64,000 nt of DNA from the NCBI RefSeq assembly GCF_018070575.1, contig NZ_JAGPXN010000005.1:1-64000 (forward strand), read 5' to 3'. The notes under the pieces are model-generated. The model ran no database searches. It was not told the DNA's origin and saw nothing but the letters and a program-made list of their open reading frames with translations. Positions within the stretch are counted from its first letter, which is position 1, and every line of letters starts with the position of its first letter. Source of the DNA: Micromonospora sp. C31 (GTDB taxonomy: Bacteria; Actinomycetota; Actinomycetes; Mycobacteriales; Micromonosporaceae). Positions 8,353 to 16,564 of the stretch are shown here, piece by piece. A program made the position numbers and the translations under genes.

Positions 8353-9606
8353 ATGCCCTTGAAGCGTCTGCTGACCCTCGGGGTCGGCGCGTGCACGGCG
8401 GTCGCGTTGAGCGTCCCCCTGGCTGCGGTCCCCGCCTCGGCAACCTCGTCGTCCCACCGCTCCGGCGGCAGCCTCGTGCTGGTCGGCGGCGCGCTCGCCG
8501 ACGACAACGCGACCATCTACGGCGACATCGTCCGGCTGGCCGGCGGAACCGGCAGGGCCCGCATCGGCATCTTCACGGCGGCGGCACCCACCCCGTCGGA
8601 GGATCCGGACGCGGACACCCCGGACTGCAACAACAGCGTCTGCAACGGCGACTACTACGCGAACCTGTTCAAGACGTACGGCGTGGCCGACGCGCAGTGG
8701 ATCCCGATCGACGTCGACCACCCCGAGAAGGCCGACGACCCGGCCGTGGTGGCCCAGATCAACTCGATGACCGGCTTCTTCTTCGGCGGCGGCGACCAGT
8801 ACCGGTACGTCACCACGATGACCCGGGGCCGGGCGCAGCGCGACTCGGCGGCGCTGGCCGCGGTCCGGCGCAAGCTGCGCGCGGGCGCGGTCGTCGCCGG
8901 CACCAGCGCGGGCGCGCAGATCATGGCCGGCCGCGACATGATCACCGGCGGGTCGGTCGACCCCGGCCTGCGGGACGGGTCGAAGGCCGGCTACTTCGAC
9001 GACTCCAGCGTCCTCGGGTACCTGCCGAAGGGCGGGTTCGGCTTCTTCCGCGACGGTCTGGTGGACACCCACTTCTCCCGGCGCGGCCGCGAGGCCCGGT
9101 CGATCCGGCTCGCCACCGACACCCGCAACAAGCGGGTCTTCGGCCTGGACGAGAACACCGCGCTGGAGGTGACCGGCGTCGGCTCGCGGCACCAGCAGCT
9201 ACGGGTGCTCGGCCAGCGCGGGGTGACCGTGCTCGACCTGCGGTGGGCGCGCACCACCCGTACTCCCGTCTGGGGCGTCGGGGGCGTGCGCTGGACCCGG
9301 CTGACCGAGGGCGACCAGTACCGCTCGGAGCGCTGGCAGCCGGTCATCGCCCGGTCGAAGCAGCGGGTCAGCGGGGCGCCGGGCTGCGACGTGACGCCCA
9401 CCGGGGACGTGTTCTGGAACTACGGCCTCGTCACCGGCGCCGAGGCGTTGATCGACAACGCGGGCTGCGTGTCGGTGTCCGACGTGTCGTACGAGGACGA
9501 CCCGCGGTGGGAGGCGACGCTGACCCGGGGACGGGGCTTCGCCGCGTTCCGGGCCGGTGGGTCGACCTCGTTCACCGGCGTCGTGATCGGCATCGCCGCC
9601 CGGTAG
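8353..9606 (+). CDS. Secreted cyanophycinase-like peptidase (S51 family)
   Basis: 417-aa predicted exported S51 serine peptidase, the family of cyanophycinase, which cuts multi-L-arginyl-poly-L-aspartate to beta-Asp-Arg dipeptides. ATG 8353 follows GAGGAAGAG. Leader residues 1-30 end in ASA. The nucleophile elbow is GTSAGA with Ser185, the GGGDQ loop is at 145-149 and DTHFSRRGR carries His240, all typical of the family. A Cys pair (CNNSVC) suits an extracellular fold. The C-terminal about 120 residues are family-variable. It is the first of two S51 genes beside an RpiR regulator, an amino acid importer and an M20 peptidase, suggesting hydrolysis of an external peptide polymer. Isoaspartyl or other beta-linked peptides are alternative substrates. 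Confidence 0.85.
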   Translation: MPLKRLLTLGVGACTAVALSVPLAAVPASATSSSHRSGGSLVLVGGALADDNATIYGDIVRLAGGTGRARIGIFTAAAPTPSEDPDADTPDCNNSVCNGDYYANLFKTYGVADAQWIPIDVDHPEKADDPAVVAQINSMTGFFFGGGDQYRYVTTMTRGRAQRDSAALAAVRRKLRAGAVVAGTSAGAQIMAGRDMITGGSVDPGLRDGSKAGYFDDSSVLGYLPKGGFGFFRDGLVDTHFSRRGREARSIRLATDTRNKRVFGLDENTALEVTGVGSRHQQLRVLGQRGVTVLDLRWARTTRTPVWGVGGVRWTRLTEGDQYRSERWQPVIARSKQRVSGAPGCDVTPTGDVFWNYGLVTGAEALIDNAGCVSVSDVSYEDDPRWEATLTRGRGFAAFRAGGSTSFTGVVIGIAAR

Positions 9607-9631
9607 GCCCCGTCCGGTAGAGAGTGAGGAG

Positions 9632-9659
9632 GGGCCGTTCGACGCCTGTCGAGCGGCCC
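9632..9659 (+). terminator. Terminator-like hairpin after first S51 gene
   Basis: GGGCCGTTCGAC (9632-9643) pairs with GTCGAGCGGCCC (9648-9659), 12 bp with one mismatch and a 4-nt loop, 26 nt after the stop codon. It separates the two S51 genes into independent transcription units. Confidence 0.6.
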
Positions 9660-9698
9660 TTCCGCAGTCGTGCGTGGAGCTGGAACACGTCATCAGAA

Positions 9699-9753
9699 TG
9701 TAACAGGGATTACGTGTTGAGCAGGAAACCTAATCGATGTAACTTCTGTTTCA
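9699..9753 (+). promoter_or_regulatory. Promoter with two RpiR-type operator candidates
   Basis: The promoter is TTGAGC (9717-9722), a 17-nt spacer and TAACTT (9740-9745). Operator A, TGTAACAGGGATTACG (9699-9714), lies just upstream of the -35, and operator B, TGTAACTTCTGTTTCA (9738-9753), covers the -10. Both fit TGTAA-N6-TTACA with one or two deviations, and the same pattern recurs before the ABC importer operon. The RpiR protein encoded downstream is the obvious candidate regulator (inference). Confidence 0.6.
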
Positions 9754-9780
9754 TCGATCCGTGGCCCCTCGGAGGTGCCC

Positions 9781-11217
9781 ATGTCCCTTGTCCGCAACCC
9801 CCTGCGTACCCGTCTCGCGCTGTTGACCGCCGCGAGCCTCGTCGCGACCCTCTCCCCGATCGGGGTGACCGCGGCGCACGCCCAGGTCATCCGCGACCGG
9901 CAGGGCAGCGCCACCGATGTGAGCCGGGCGAGCTGGTCCGGCCCGGCGTACACGATGAACGGCTCCGGCGGCGTCGTGTCCGCCACCATGACGCGGGCGA
10001 TCAACGCGATCCGCGGTGCCAGCGGCACGATCGACGTGGCGGTCGTCGCCGCGTCCGACGGCGGCACCCCGGAATGCGACGACATCATGGGCCTGGCCGG
10101 AGTCAACTCCTGCACCACGTTGACGCTGACCGCCAAGAACGACGGCAACAACAGCCAGGTGAACACCGACATCCGCAACGCCGAGTTCGTCTACTTCGCC
10201 GGCGGCAACCAGTGCTCCTACGCGGCATGGAAGGGCACGGCGCTGGAGGCGTCCGTGGAGTCCGTCGTGGCCAAGGGCGGCGGCGTCGGCGGCGGCAGCG
10301 CCGGCCACCACATCAACAGCGACATCGTGTACGACGCGTGCGCCGCCAGCACCACGTCGGCGATCGCCCTGGACGACCCGTACGACCGGTCGCTGACGTT
10401 CACCACCGGCATGTTCCGCTGGGCGAACTACGCCAACACCGTCAACGACTCGCACTTCCAGGAGCGCGACCGGATGGGTCGCACGATGGCGTTCGTCGCG
10501 CGGGCCGTCAAGGACGGTCGCACCAGCGCAGGCGCGGCCTGGGGCGTCGGGGTCAACGAGGGCGCGTCGCTGTTCATCGACAAGTCCGGGATGGCCACGC
10601 TGAGCGGCTCGAACGCGTACGTGGTCCTCGGCGACCACCAGCCGGAGGTGGCGGTCTCCGGGCAGCCGCTGACGTACTCCAACTTCAAGATCTGGAAGCT
10701 CGCGAACGGCCAGACCTACAACTTCGCCAACCGTCCCACCTGCGGCTACTACCTGAAGAGCGTGACCAACGGGGTGCCGAGCAGCAACCTCTACAGCGGT
10801 ACGCCGGTCACCGACTGCTCGACAACCCCGCCCCCGCCCGGGGGTGGTTCCGCGTACGCCGAGGTCGAGCCGAACGACAGCCGCACCGCCGCGAACGACG
10901 TCAGCGGCCGCAGCTACCCGCTGACCCTGACCGGTGACATGAAGAGCGGCAGCGACCGGGACTACTTCAAGGTGAGCCTCACCAGTGGCCAGACGCTCAC
11001 CGTCGACTGCGCGGTCCCGAGCGCGTACGACGCCGACCTCTACCTGCTCAGCTCGACCGGCAGCACGCTGACCCGGTCGGTCAACGACGGGGCGGGCGCG
11101 GACGAGTCGGTCTCGCTGACCCGTACGTCGTCCGGGTCGGCCACCTACTACGTCGAGGTGGAGGCGTACTCCGGGTCCGGCACGGCCGACTACGCCTGCA
11201 CGGTCGCCAAGTCCTGA
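9781..11217 (+). CDS. Secreted cyanophycinase-like S51 peptidase with C-terminal PPC domain
   Basis: 478-aa exported S51 enzyme. ATG 9781 has GGAGG at 9771-9775; a GTG two codons upstream overlaps that site and is unlikely. Leader about 1-34 (TAAHAQ). The nucleophile elbow is GGGSAGHH with Ser173, FAGGNQ forms the expected loop and DSHFQERDRMGR holds His225 and the Arg-rich segment seen in cyanophycinases. Residues about 355-478 are a bacterial pre-peptidase C-terminal (PPC) beta-sandwich (EVEPNDSRTAAN, YFKVSL, YYVEVEAYSGSG), common on secreted peptidases. It is only distantly similar to the S51 gene before it, so the pair are not recent duplicates. Expression is probably regulated through the overlapping operator sites. 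Confidence 0.85.
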   Translation: MSLVRNPLRTRLALLTAASLVATLSPIGVTAAHAQVIRDRQGSATDVSRASWSGPAYTMNGSGGVVSATMTRAINAIRGASGTIDVAVVAASDGGTPECDDIMGLAGVNSCTTLTLTAKNDGNNSQVNTDIRNAEFVYFAGGNQCSYAAWKGTALEASVESVVAKGGGVGGGSAGHHINSDIVYDACAASTTSAIALDDPYDRSLTFTTGMFRWANYANTVNDSHFQERDRMGRTMAFVARAVKDGRTSAGAAWGVGVNEGASLFIDKSGMATLSGSNAYVVLGDHQPEVAVSGQPLTYSNFKIWKLANGQTYNFANRPTCGYYLKSVTNGVPSSNLYSGTPVTDCSTTPPPPGGGSAYAEVEPNDSRTAANDVSGRSYPLTLTGDMKSGSDRDYFKVSLTSGQTLTVDCAVPSAYDADLYLLSSTGSTLTRSVNDGAGADESVSLTRTSSGSATYYVEVEAYSGSGTADYACTVAKS

Positions 11218-11225
11218 TCCCACCC

Positions 11226-11273
11226 GGCCGAAGGCGCGCCCTCCTCACCCCCGGGGCGGGCGCGCCCTCGGCC
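11226..11273 (+). terminator. Strong terminator hairpin
   Basis: GGCCGAAGGCGCGCCC (11226-11241) pairs with GGGCGCGCCCTCGGCC (11258-11273), 15 of 16 positions matching, just after the second S51 gene. It isolates that gene from the RpiR regulator. Confidence 0.7.
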
Positions 11274-11383
11274 CGTGTGGTCTGACCACCGGGACCATCC
11301 TCCGGGCGGGTGGTGCGCGGCGGGGACACCTCGCCCGTTCCGGGTCGGAGCCGGCCGGCAGGAGCGGCGGATACGCTCAGCGC

Positions 11384-12319
11384 GTGTCGACCTTCGATAT
11401 CGCTGGTGAGCCGGGCACGGGTGCCGGTTCGGAACACCTGTCCGACGACGCCGCCGTCGAGCCGCCCGCAGTCGGGGTGGCCGCCCTGGTCCGACAGCGG
11501 TTGGGTGAGTGCAGCCCGGCCGAACGTCGGGTGGCGCGTGCGCTGCTGGCCTCGTACCCGGCCGCCGGGCTGGGCACGGTCGCCTCGCTGGCCGAGCGGG
11601 CCGAGGTGAGCGCGCCGACCGTGCTGCGGTTCCTCAGCCGGCTCGGGTTCGGCGGCTATCCGGAGTTCCAGCGCGCGCTGCGCGACGAGCTCACCGAGCG
11701 GGAGACGTCGCCGCTGACGGCGTACCGGGCGGCGGAGCGGACCGGCGGTCGGCCGGAGGGTGCGCTGCCCCGGGCGGCGGCGAGCCTGCCGGAGGCCGTG
11801 GCCGGGACGCTGGCCGAGTTGCCGCAGGGCGAGTTGGACGCGGCGGTCCGCCTCCTGGCCGACCAGCACCTGCGGGTGACGGCGGCGGGTGGCCGGTTCT
11901 CCGGTCTGCTCGCGCACTACCTGGTGCTGCACCTGATGCAGGTGCGCGGAGGCAGCCGCCTGTTGCCGTCCACGCCGGTGGAGCGCACCGACATGCTCGT
12001 CGACGTGGGCCGCCGGGACCTGTTCGTCCTCTTCGACTTCCGCCGGTACGAGGAGCCCACCCTGGCCCTGGCCCGGGAGGTCACCGCACGGGGTGCCCGG
12101 GTGCTCCTGTTCACCGATCGGTGGCTCTCCCCGGTGGCCGGCCTGGCCGAGGTGGTGCTGCCCAGCCGGGTCGAGTCGCCGTCGCCGTACGACAGCTTCG
12201 TGCCCACGTTGGCGCTGGTGGAGACGCTGGTGGCGGCGTTGATCGACCGTCTCGGGCCGGTCGCCGGCAAGCGCCTGAAGGCAATGGAGCAGGCCCAGCA
12301 GACGTACGGGGGAAGCTGA
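11384..12319 (+). CDS. RpiR-family transcriptional regulator (HTH + SIS)
   Basis: 311-aa cytoplasmic regulator. The N-terminal domain (about 30-105) is an RpiR-type helix-turn-helix: LGECSPAERRVARALL, then SLAERAEVSAPTVLRFLSRL. The C-terminal about 130-285 is a SIS domain, which usually binds a phosphosugar or related effector. GTG 11384 is the best-placed start, although the nearest GGAG lies about 20 nt away. It stands between the S51 peptidases and the importer operon, and TGTAA/TTACA sites flank both, so it likely controls peptide scavenging. An N-acetyl-amino-sugar effector, as for MurR, cannot be excluded. Confidence 0.88.
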   Translation: MSTFDIAGEPGTGAGSEHLSDDAAVEPPAVGVAALVRQRLGECSPAERRVARALLASYPAAGLGTVASLAERAEVSAPTVLRFLSRLGFGGYPEFQRALRDELTERETSPLTAYRAAERTGGRPEGALPRAAASLPEAVAGTLAELPQGELDAAVRLLADQHLRVTAAGGRFSGLLAHYLVLHLMQVRGGSRLLPSTPVERTDMLVDVGRRDLFVLFDFRRYEEPTLALAREVTARGARVLLFTDRWLSPVAGLAEVVLPSRVESPSPYDSFVPTLALVETLVAALIDRLGPVAGKRLKAMEQAQQTYGGS

Positions 12320-12334
12320 GAGCGCCGGAAGCTC

Positions 12335-12379
12335 GTTACAGAAAACTGTAACCCCACCGAAATAGTAATGTGCGTTACA
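12335..12379 (+). promoter_or_regulatory. Operator region of the amino acid importer operon
   Basis: A perfect dyad GTTACAGAAAACTGTAAC (12335-12352) is followed by AGTAATGTGCGTTACA (12364-12379), which fits the TGTAA-N6-TTACA pattern seen at 9699 and 9738. The two sites fill the space between the regulator stop and the importer start at 12420. A -10/-35 pair could not be placed with confidence among them. Confidence 0.6.
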
Positions 12380-12419
12380 GTCCGGGTGCTGGTTCGGCTG
12401 GCACCCGGAAGGACACCCC

Positions 12420-13364
12420 ATGCGCATCCGTCACCTCACCCTGGCCACCGTGGCCTCGGCCCTCCTCGCGGTCACCGCCGGCTGCGGCGGCGACTCCACC
12501 GCCGCCGGCTCCGGCGACGAGGTCACGACCGTCTCCGTCACCATCGAGGGCGTCGGTGAGGTCACCACCGACGCCACCCTCGCCCGGAAGGTCCCCGGCG
12601 ACATCCGGGACCGGGGCACCATCACCGTCGCCACCAACGCCCCGTACGAACCCTTCATCGATTTCAAGACCGAGGGCCGCACCGACGAGTTCAAGGGTCT
12701 GGACCACGACCTGTTCCTGGCCGCGTCGGCCCGGCTGGGCATCAAGGCGACCTTCACCCAGCAGCCCTTCGACGGCCTCGTGCCCGGCCTCCAGGCCGCC
12801 AAGTACGACGCCATCGCCGGCGGCATCACCGACAAGAAGGAGCGCCAGCAGGTCGCCACCTTCGTCGACTACTCCGCCTCCGGCACCGGTTTCCTCGTCA
12901 AGACCGGCAATCCGCTCGGCGTGCAGACCGTCGCCGACCTCTGCGGGCGCAAGGTGGCCGTGCAGAAGGCCAGCAACCAGGCCAAGAACCTCGCGGAGTA
13001 CAGCAGGTCCGACTGCGCCGGCCGAGCCGTCGAGGTCAAGGAGTACCCGGAGAACCCGCAGGCGGTGCAGGCCCTCATCGCCGGCAACGTCGACGTGGTC
13101 GCCGCCACCAAGGTCAATCTGGTGGACGTCGCCCCCGCCCTGGCCGGCAAGGCCGACCTGGTCGAGGACCCGTCCGCCCCGAACGGCTGGCTGGCCAGCC
13201 CCAACGGCTTCGGGTTCCTGAAGGCGCAGAAGGAACTCGCCCAGGCGTACCAGGCTGCCGTGCAGTCGCTCATCGACGACGGCACCTACACCAAGATCCT
13301 CGCCCGGTGGAAGCAGGAGCCGATCGCGGTCAAGCAGGCCACCATCGACCAGGCCATCGACTGA
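12420..13364 (+). CDS. ABC transporter substrate-binding lipoprotein, polar amino acid family
   Basis: 314-aa lipoprotein of the family-3 solute receptors (amino acids such as Glu, Gln, Arg, or small peptides). ATG 12420 follows GGAAGGA. The lipobox is VTAGC, making Cys21 the likely lipidated residue. Typical family-3 segments are present: ITVATNAPYEPFIDF at the start of lobe 1, GLDHDLFLAASARLGI, DAIAGGITDKKERQQ and, in lobe 2, VQKASNQAKN and PNGFGFLKAQKEL. It is first in a four-gene operon with a permease, an ATPase and an M20 peptidase. A strong hairpin after the stop may raise its level relative to the permease. The ligand is inferred only from context (Asp/Arg-type products). Confidence 0.9.
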   Translation: MRIRHLTLATVASALLAVTAGCGGDSTAAGSGDEVTTVSVTIEGVGEVTTDATLARKVPGDIRDRGTITVATNAPYEPFIDFKTEGRTDEFKGLDHDLFLAASARLGIKATFTQQPFDGLVPGLQAAKYDAIAGGITDKKERQQVATFVDYSASGTGFLVKTGNPLGVQTVADLCGRKVAVQKASNQAKNLAEYSRSDCAGRAVEVKEYPENPQAVQALIAGNVDVVAATKVNLVDVAPALAGKADLVEDPSAPNGWLASPNGFGFLKAQKELAQAYQAAVQSLIDDGTYTKILARWKQEPIAVKQATIDQAID

Positions 13365-13390
13365 CCCCGGCGGAGCCGACTCCCTGAACC

Positions 13391-13455
13391 GCGGTCGCCG
13401 GGCGCCCTTTCGACACCCCGTGAGGGCGGGCCCGGAAGGCGCGCCCGGCGACCGC
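13391..13455 (+). terminator. Intra-operon hairpin between receptor and permease
   Basis: GCGGTCGCCGGGCGC (13391-13405) pairs perfectly with GCGCCCGGCGACCGC (13441-13455), a 15-bp stem enclosing 35 nt. Placed between receptor and permease genes, it probably acts as a partial terminator or 3' stabiliser that lets the receptor be made in excess. Confidence 0.6.
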
Positions 13456-13484
13456 TGCACCCGTCCCCCGCTGGAGGCGACCCA

Positions 13485-14339
13485 ATGACGAGCGACACCG
13501 AGACCGTACGGGTCGTCCCCGTACGACACTACGGACGCTGGCTGACCGCGATCCTCGTGGTCGGCGTGGCGGCCCTCTTCCTCCGGGCTCTGCTGGACAG
13601 CCCCAACCTCGAACCCGCCACCATCGGCGAATACCTCTTCAAGGACTACATCCTCGACGGCGTGGTCACCACGCTCTGGCTGACCCTGCTGGCCATGGTG
13701 CTCGGCACCGTCGGCGGCGTCCTGCTCGCGGTGATGCGCCTGTCGGCCAACCCCGTACTGCGGGGTGTCTCCTGGGCCTTCATCTGGGTCTTCCGGGGCA
13801 CTCCCCTGCTGGTGCAGATCATCTTCTTCGGCTTCCTCGGCGCGCTCTTCCCCCGGATCACCTTCAGCCTGCCGTTCACCGACCTGGTCCTGTTCGACAA
13901 ACCGACCAGCGTCGTGGTCACCGGCACCGTCGCCGCCGTCCTCGCCCTGTCGCTCAACGAGATGGCGTACGCCGCGGAGGTCATCCGGGGTGGCATCCTC
14001 GCCGTGGACACCGGGCAGACCGAAGCCGCCGCGGCCCTCGGCATGAGCCCCGCGCTCACCCTGCGCCGGGTCGTCCTGCCCCAGGCGATGCGGGTCATCA
14101 TCCCGCCGATGGGCAACGAGACCATCACCATGCTCAAGTCCACCGCGCTGGTGTCGATCATCGCCGGCCGTGACCTGATGACCGCCGTGCAGACCGTCTA
14201 CCAGGGCAATTACAAGGTGATCCCGCTGCTCGTCGTGGCGGCGATCTGGTATCTCGCGCTGGTCAGCCTGCTGTCCGCCGGCCAGTGGGCGATAGAGCGG
14301 CGGTTCGGCCGTGGCTTCGCCCGGGGAGGAGTCCGATGA
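13485..14339 (+). CDS. Amino acid ABC transporter permease (HisM/GlnP type)
   Basis: 284-aa inner-membrane permease. ATG 13485 follows GGAGG. A short basic N terminus is followed by about five to six hydrophobic segments. The EAA loop that contacts the ATPase is clear ([24 protein letters not shown]), followed by [19 protein letters not shown], a hallmark of the polar amino acid class. As only one permease gene is present, a homodimer is likely. The stop overlaps the next start (ATGA at 14336-14339), implying translational coupling. Confidence 0.93.
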   Translation: MTSDTETVRVVPVRHYGRWLTAILVVGVAALFLRALLDSPNLEPATIGEYLFKDYILDGVVTTLWLTLLAMVLGTVGGVLLAVMRLSANPVLRGVSWAFIWVFRGTPLLVQIIFFGFLGALFPRITFSLPFTDLVLFDKPTSVVVTGTVAAVLALSLNEMAYAAEVIRGGILAVDTGQTEAAAALGMSPALTLRRVVLPQAMRVIIPPMGNETITMLKSTALVSIIAGRDLMTAVQTVYQGNYKVIPLLVVAAIWYLALVSLLSAGQWAIERRFGRGFARGGVR

Positions 14340-15145
14340 CCACCCAGACCGACACCGCCATCAGCCCCACCCGCCAGGCCGGGGCCGAACCCATGGTGCG
14401 GGCCGAGGGCGTCACCAAGAGGTTCGGGCCGGTCGAGGTCCTCAAGGGCATCGACATGACCGTCGCCCCCGGCGAGGTAGCCTGCCTGCTCGGGCCCTCC
14501 GGCTCCGGCAAGTCCACCTTCCTGCGCTGCGTCAACCACCTGGAACGCATCGACGGCGGCCAACTCTGGGTCGACGGTGAACTGGTCGGCTACCGTCGCC
14601 AGGTCGACAAGCTGTACGAGCTGAAGGCCCGCGAGGTCGCCCGTCGCCGCCGCGACATCGGCATGGTCTTCCAGCGGTTCAACCTCTTCCCGCACCTCAC
14701 CGCGCTCGGCAACGTCATCGAGGCACCCGTACGTGTCCTCGGCACCCCCCGCGACCAGGCCCGCGCCGAGGCGACGGCCCTGCTGGAACGGGTGGGTCTC
14801 GCCGAGAAGGCGAACAGCTACCCGGCTCAGCTCTCCGGTGGGCAGCAGCAGCGGGTGGCCATCGCCCGCGCACTGGCCATGCACCCCAAGCTGATGCTCT
14901 TCGACGAGCCGACCTCGGCGCTCGACCCGGAACTCGTCGGCGACGTCCTCGACGTGATGAAGGGCCTCGCCGCCGACGGCATGACGATGGTCGTGGTCAC
15001 CCACGAGATGGGCTTCGCCCGTGAGGTCGCCGACTCCGTCGCGTTCCTCGACGGTGGCTGCGTCGTCGAGCAGGGCACACCGGGCGAAGTGCTCGGCAAC
15101 CCGAAACACGACCGCACCCGCGCCTTCCTGGACAAGGTCCTGTGA
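14336..15145 (+). CDS. Amino acid ABC transporter ATP-binding protein (GlnQ/HisP type)
   Basis: 269-aa ATPase. ATG 14336 overlaps the permease stop and has GGGGAGGA upstream. Walker A is GPSGSGKST, the Q-loop follows in [13 protein letters not shown], the signature is LSGGQQQR, Walker B is [12 protein letters not shown] and the switch His is in VVTHEMGF. Against typical polar amino acid ATPases (about 240-250 residues) it has about 20 extra N-terminal residues rich in Thr and Pro, and an insert ([20 protein letters not shown]) after Walker A that is seen in some actinobacterial members. It powers uptake through the adjacent permease and receptor. Confidence 0.94.
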   Translation: MTTQTDTAISPTRQAGAEPMVRAEGVTKRFGPVEVLKGIDMTVAPGEVACLLGPSGSGKSTFLRCVNHLERIDGGQLWVDGELVGYRRQVDKLYELKAREVARRRRDIGMVFQRFNLFPHLTALGNVIEAPVRVLGTPRDQARAEATALLERVGLAEKANSYPAQLSGGQQQRVAIARALAMHPKLMLFDEPTSALDPELVGDVLDVMKGLAADGMTMVVVTHEMGFAREVADSVAFLDGGCVVEQGTPGEVLGNPKHDRTRAFLDKVL

Positions 15146-15187
15146 GCGCGAGGAGCGCAGCGAAGCGGAGCCCCGCAGTCGCGAACG
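15146..15187 (+). repeat. GC-rich intergenic repeat (GAGCGCAGCGAAGCGGAGC)
   Basis: Directly after the ATPase stop comes GCGAGGAGCGCAGCGAAGC followed by CCCCGCAGTCGCGAACGA. This motif is familiar from gene ends in Micromonospora-type genomes (recollection, not a search). The function is unknown; here it sits between two genes of an operon. Confidence 0.45.
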
Positions 15188-15200
15188 AAAGGCAGGCACC

Positions 15201-16391
15201 GTGAGCGGCAAAGTGGTGGACGGTGCGGAACTGCTCGCGGCGGCCGGGAACCGCCTGGCCCCCTACCACGAGCGACTCGCCCGACTGGTCGACATCGACT
15301 CCGGATCCGGACAGGTGGACGGCCTGCGGCAGGTCGCCGACCTGATGCAGACCTGGTGCCTGGAAGCCGGCATGGCCGTCGAGCGGGAACCGGTGGCCGA
15401 CCCGTCCGGCCGGCCCCTCGGCGACGTGCTGATCGGCCGGCACCGTGGCCGGGGCCGCCGGCGGATCCTGCTCGCCGGCCACCTCGACACCGTCTTCCCG
15501 CCGGGCACGGCCGCCGCCCGTCCGTTCCGGGTGCAAGACGGCCGCGCGTACGGACCGGGGGTCAGCGACGACAAGGGCGGTGTGCTCGCGGGCCTGGCCG
15601 CCGTCGAGGTCCTCACCGCGCTCGACCGGACGGAGTACGCCGAGCTGGTGCTGGTCTGCACCCCCGACGAGGAGATCGGATCGACGGGCAGCCGGCCGCT
15701 GCTGCGTACCCTCGGGTCCGCTGCCGACGTTGCCCTCTGCCTGGAATGCGCCCGCGACAACGGTGACCTGGTGTCGGCGCGCAAGGGCGTCGCCGACCTG
15801 GAGGTCACCCTGAGGGGTCGGGCCGCCCACGCCGGCATCGAACCGGAACGCGGAGCCAGCGCCCTGCTCGCGGCCGCTCGGCTGACCGTCGCCCTGGACG
15901 CCCTCAACGGCCGGTGGCCGGGGGTCACCGTCAACGTCGGTCACCTGACCGCCGGCGACCGGCCCAACGTCGTCCCGGACCGGGCCCGCATGCTCGTCGA
16001 CCTGCGTGCCTGGCACAGCCGGGAGTACGAGGCCGCGCTCGCCGAGATCCGCCGCCTGGTCGCCGAGCCGTGGGTCGCCGGGGTGCGCGCCGAGGTGACC
16101 GTGCACGCCCCCACCCCACCCTGGGAGCTGGGGCCGGCCGGGCAGCGGCTCACCGACCTCGCCGCGAAGGTCGGCGCCGGGCTCGGCGTGCCCGTCTCAC
16201 ACACCGCGACCGGTGGCTGCGCCGACGCGAACCTTCTCGCCGAAGCCGGCGCGGCGGTGCTCGACGGGCTCGGCCCGGTCGGTGGCAACGACCACAGCCC
16301 CTTGGAATGGCTGGACCTGGACTCCGTCGTACCCCGGACGGCGCTGCTCGCCGGCCTGATCGACGAGGTCAGCCGGGCCGACCCGGGCTGA
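15201..16391 (+). CDS. M20-family metallopeptidase (carboxypeptidase G2-like)
   Basis: 396-aa zinc-dependent exopeptidase without a leader, so probably cytoplasmic. GTG 15201 follows AAGGCAGG. M20 ligands line up with carboxypeptidase G2: LAGHLDTV (His94, Asp96), GPGVSDDKGG (bridging Asp near 123), TPDEEIGS (Glu157-Glu158), LECARDNG and NDHSPLEW near the C terminus. GRAAHAGIEPERGAS is the typical dimerisation-lid start. Being the fourth gene of an importer operon, it probably hydrolyses the imported dipeptide or acyl-amino acid. If the S51 enzymes release beta-Asp-Arg, this is the candidate dipeptidase, a role normally filled by unrelated isoaspartyl dipeptidases (inference). Confidence 0.9.
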   Translation: MSGKVVDGAELLAAAGNRLAPYHERLARLVDIDSGSGQVDGLRQVADLMQTWCLEAGMAVEREPVADPSGRPLGDVLIGRHRGRGRRRILLAGHLDTVFPPGTAAARPFRVQDGRAYGPGVSDDKGGVLAGLAAVEVLTALDRTEYAELVLVCTPDEEIGSTGSRPLLRTLGSAADVALCLECARDNGDLVSARKGVADLEVTLRGRAAHAGIEPERGASALLAAARLTVALDALNGRWPGVTVNVGHLTAGDRPNVVPDRARMLVDLRAWHSREYEAALAEIRRLVAEPWVAGVRAEVTVHAPTPPWELGPAGQRLTDLAAKVGAGLGVPVSHTATGGCADANLLAEAGAAVLDGLGPVGGNDHSPLEWLDLDSVVPRTALLAGLIDEVSRADPG

Positions 16392-16502
16392 CCACGGCGG
16401 CGCTTTCGGTCCCGCTCACGGCGACGCAACCGCGCGGACCCGTCGCCCTGTGTCCGGCATCGCGGGCTGACCCCGGGTCCCGGCCGGTACGCGGCCCAAA
16501 AA

Positions 16503-16541
16503 GCCGCCGGATGGCGGGCGGGTGCCCGGCCATCCGGCGGT
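16503..16541. terminator. Bidirectional terminator hairpin
   Basis: CCGCCGGATGGC (16504-16515) pairs with GCCATCCGGCGG (16529-16540), 12 bp with a 13-nt loop. It lies between the convergent M20 peptidase and subtilase genes and can serve both strands. Confidence 0.75.
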
Positions 16542-16564
16542 TGGTGCTTGCGTCGAGCTATCGG

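Noticed and set aside
11384..12427. Minus-strand long frame over the RpiR gene
   Set aside because: The plus frame has the HTH and SIS motifs; the antisense frame has none.
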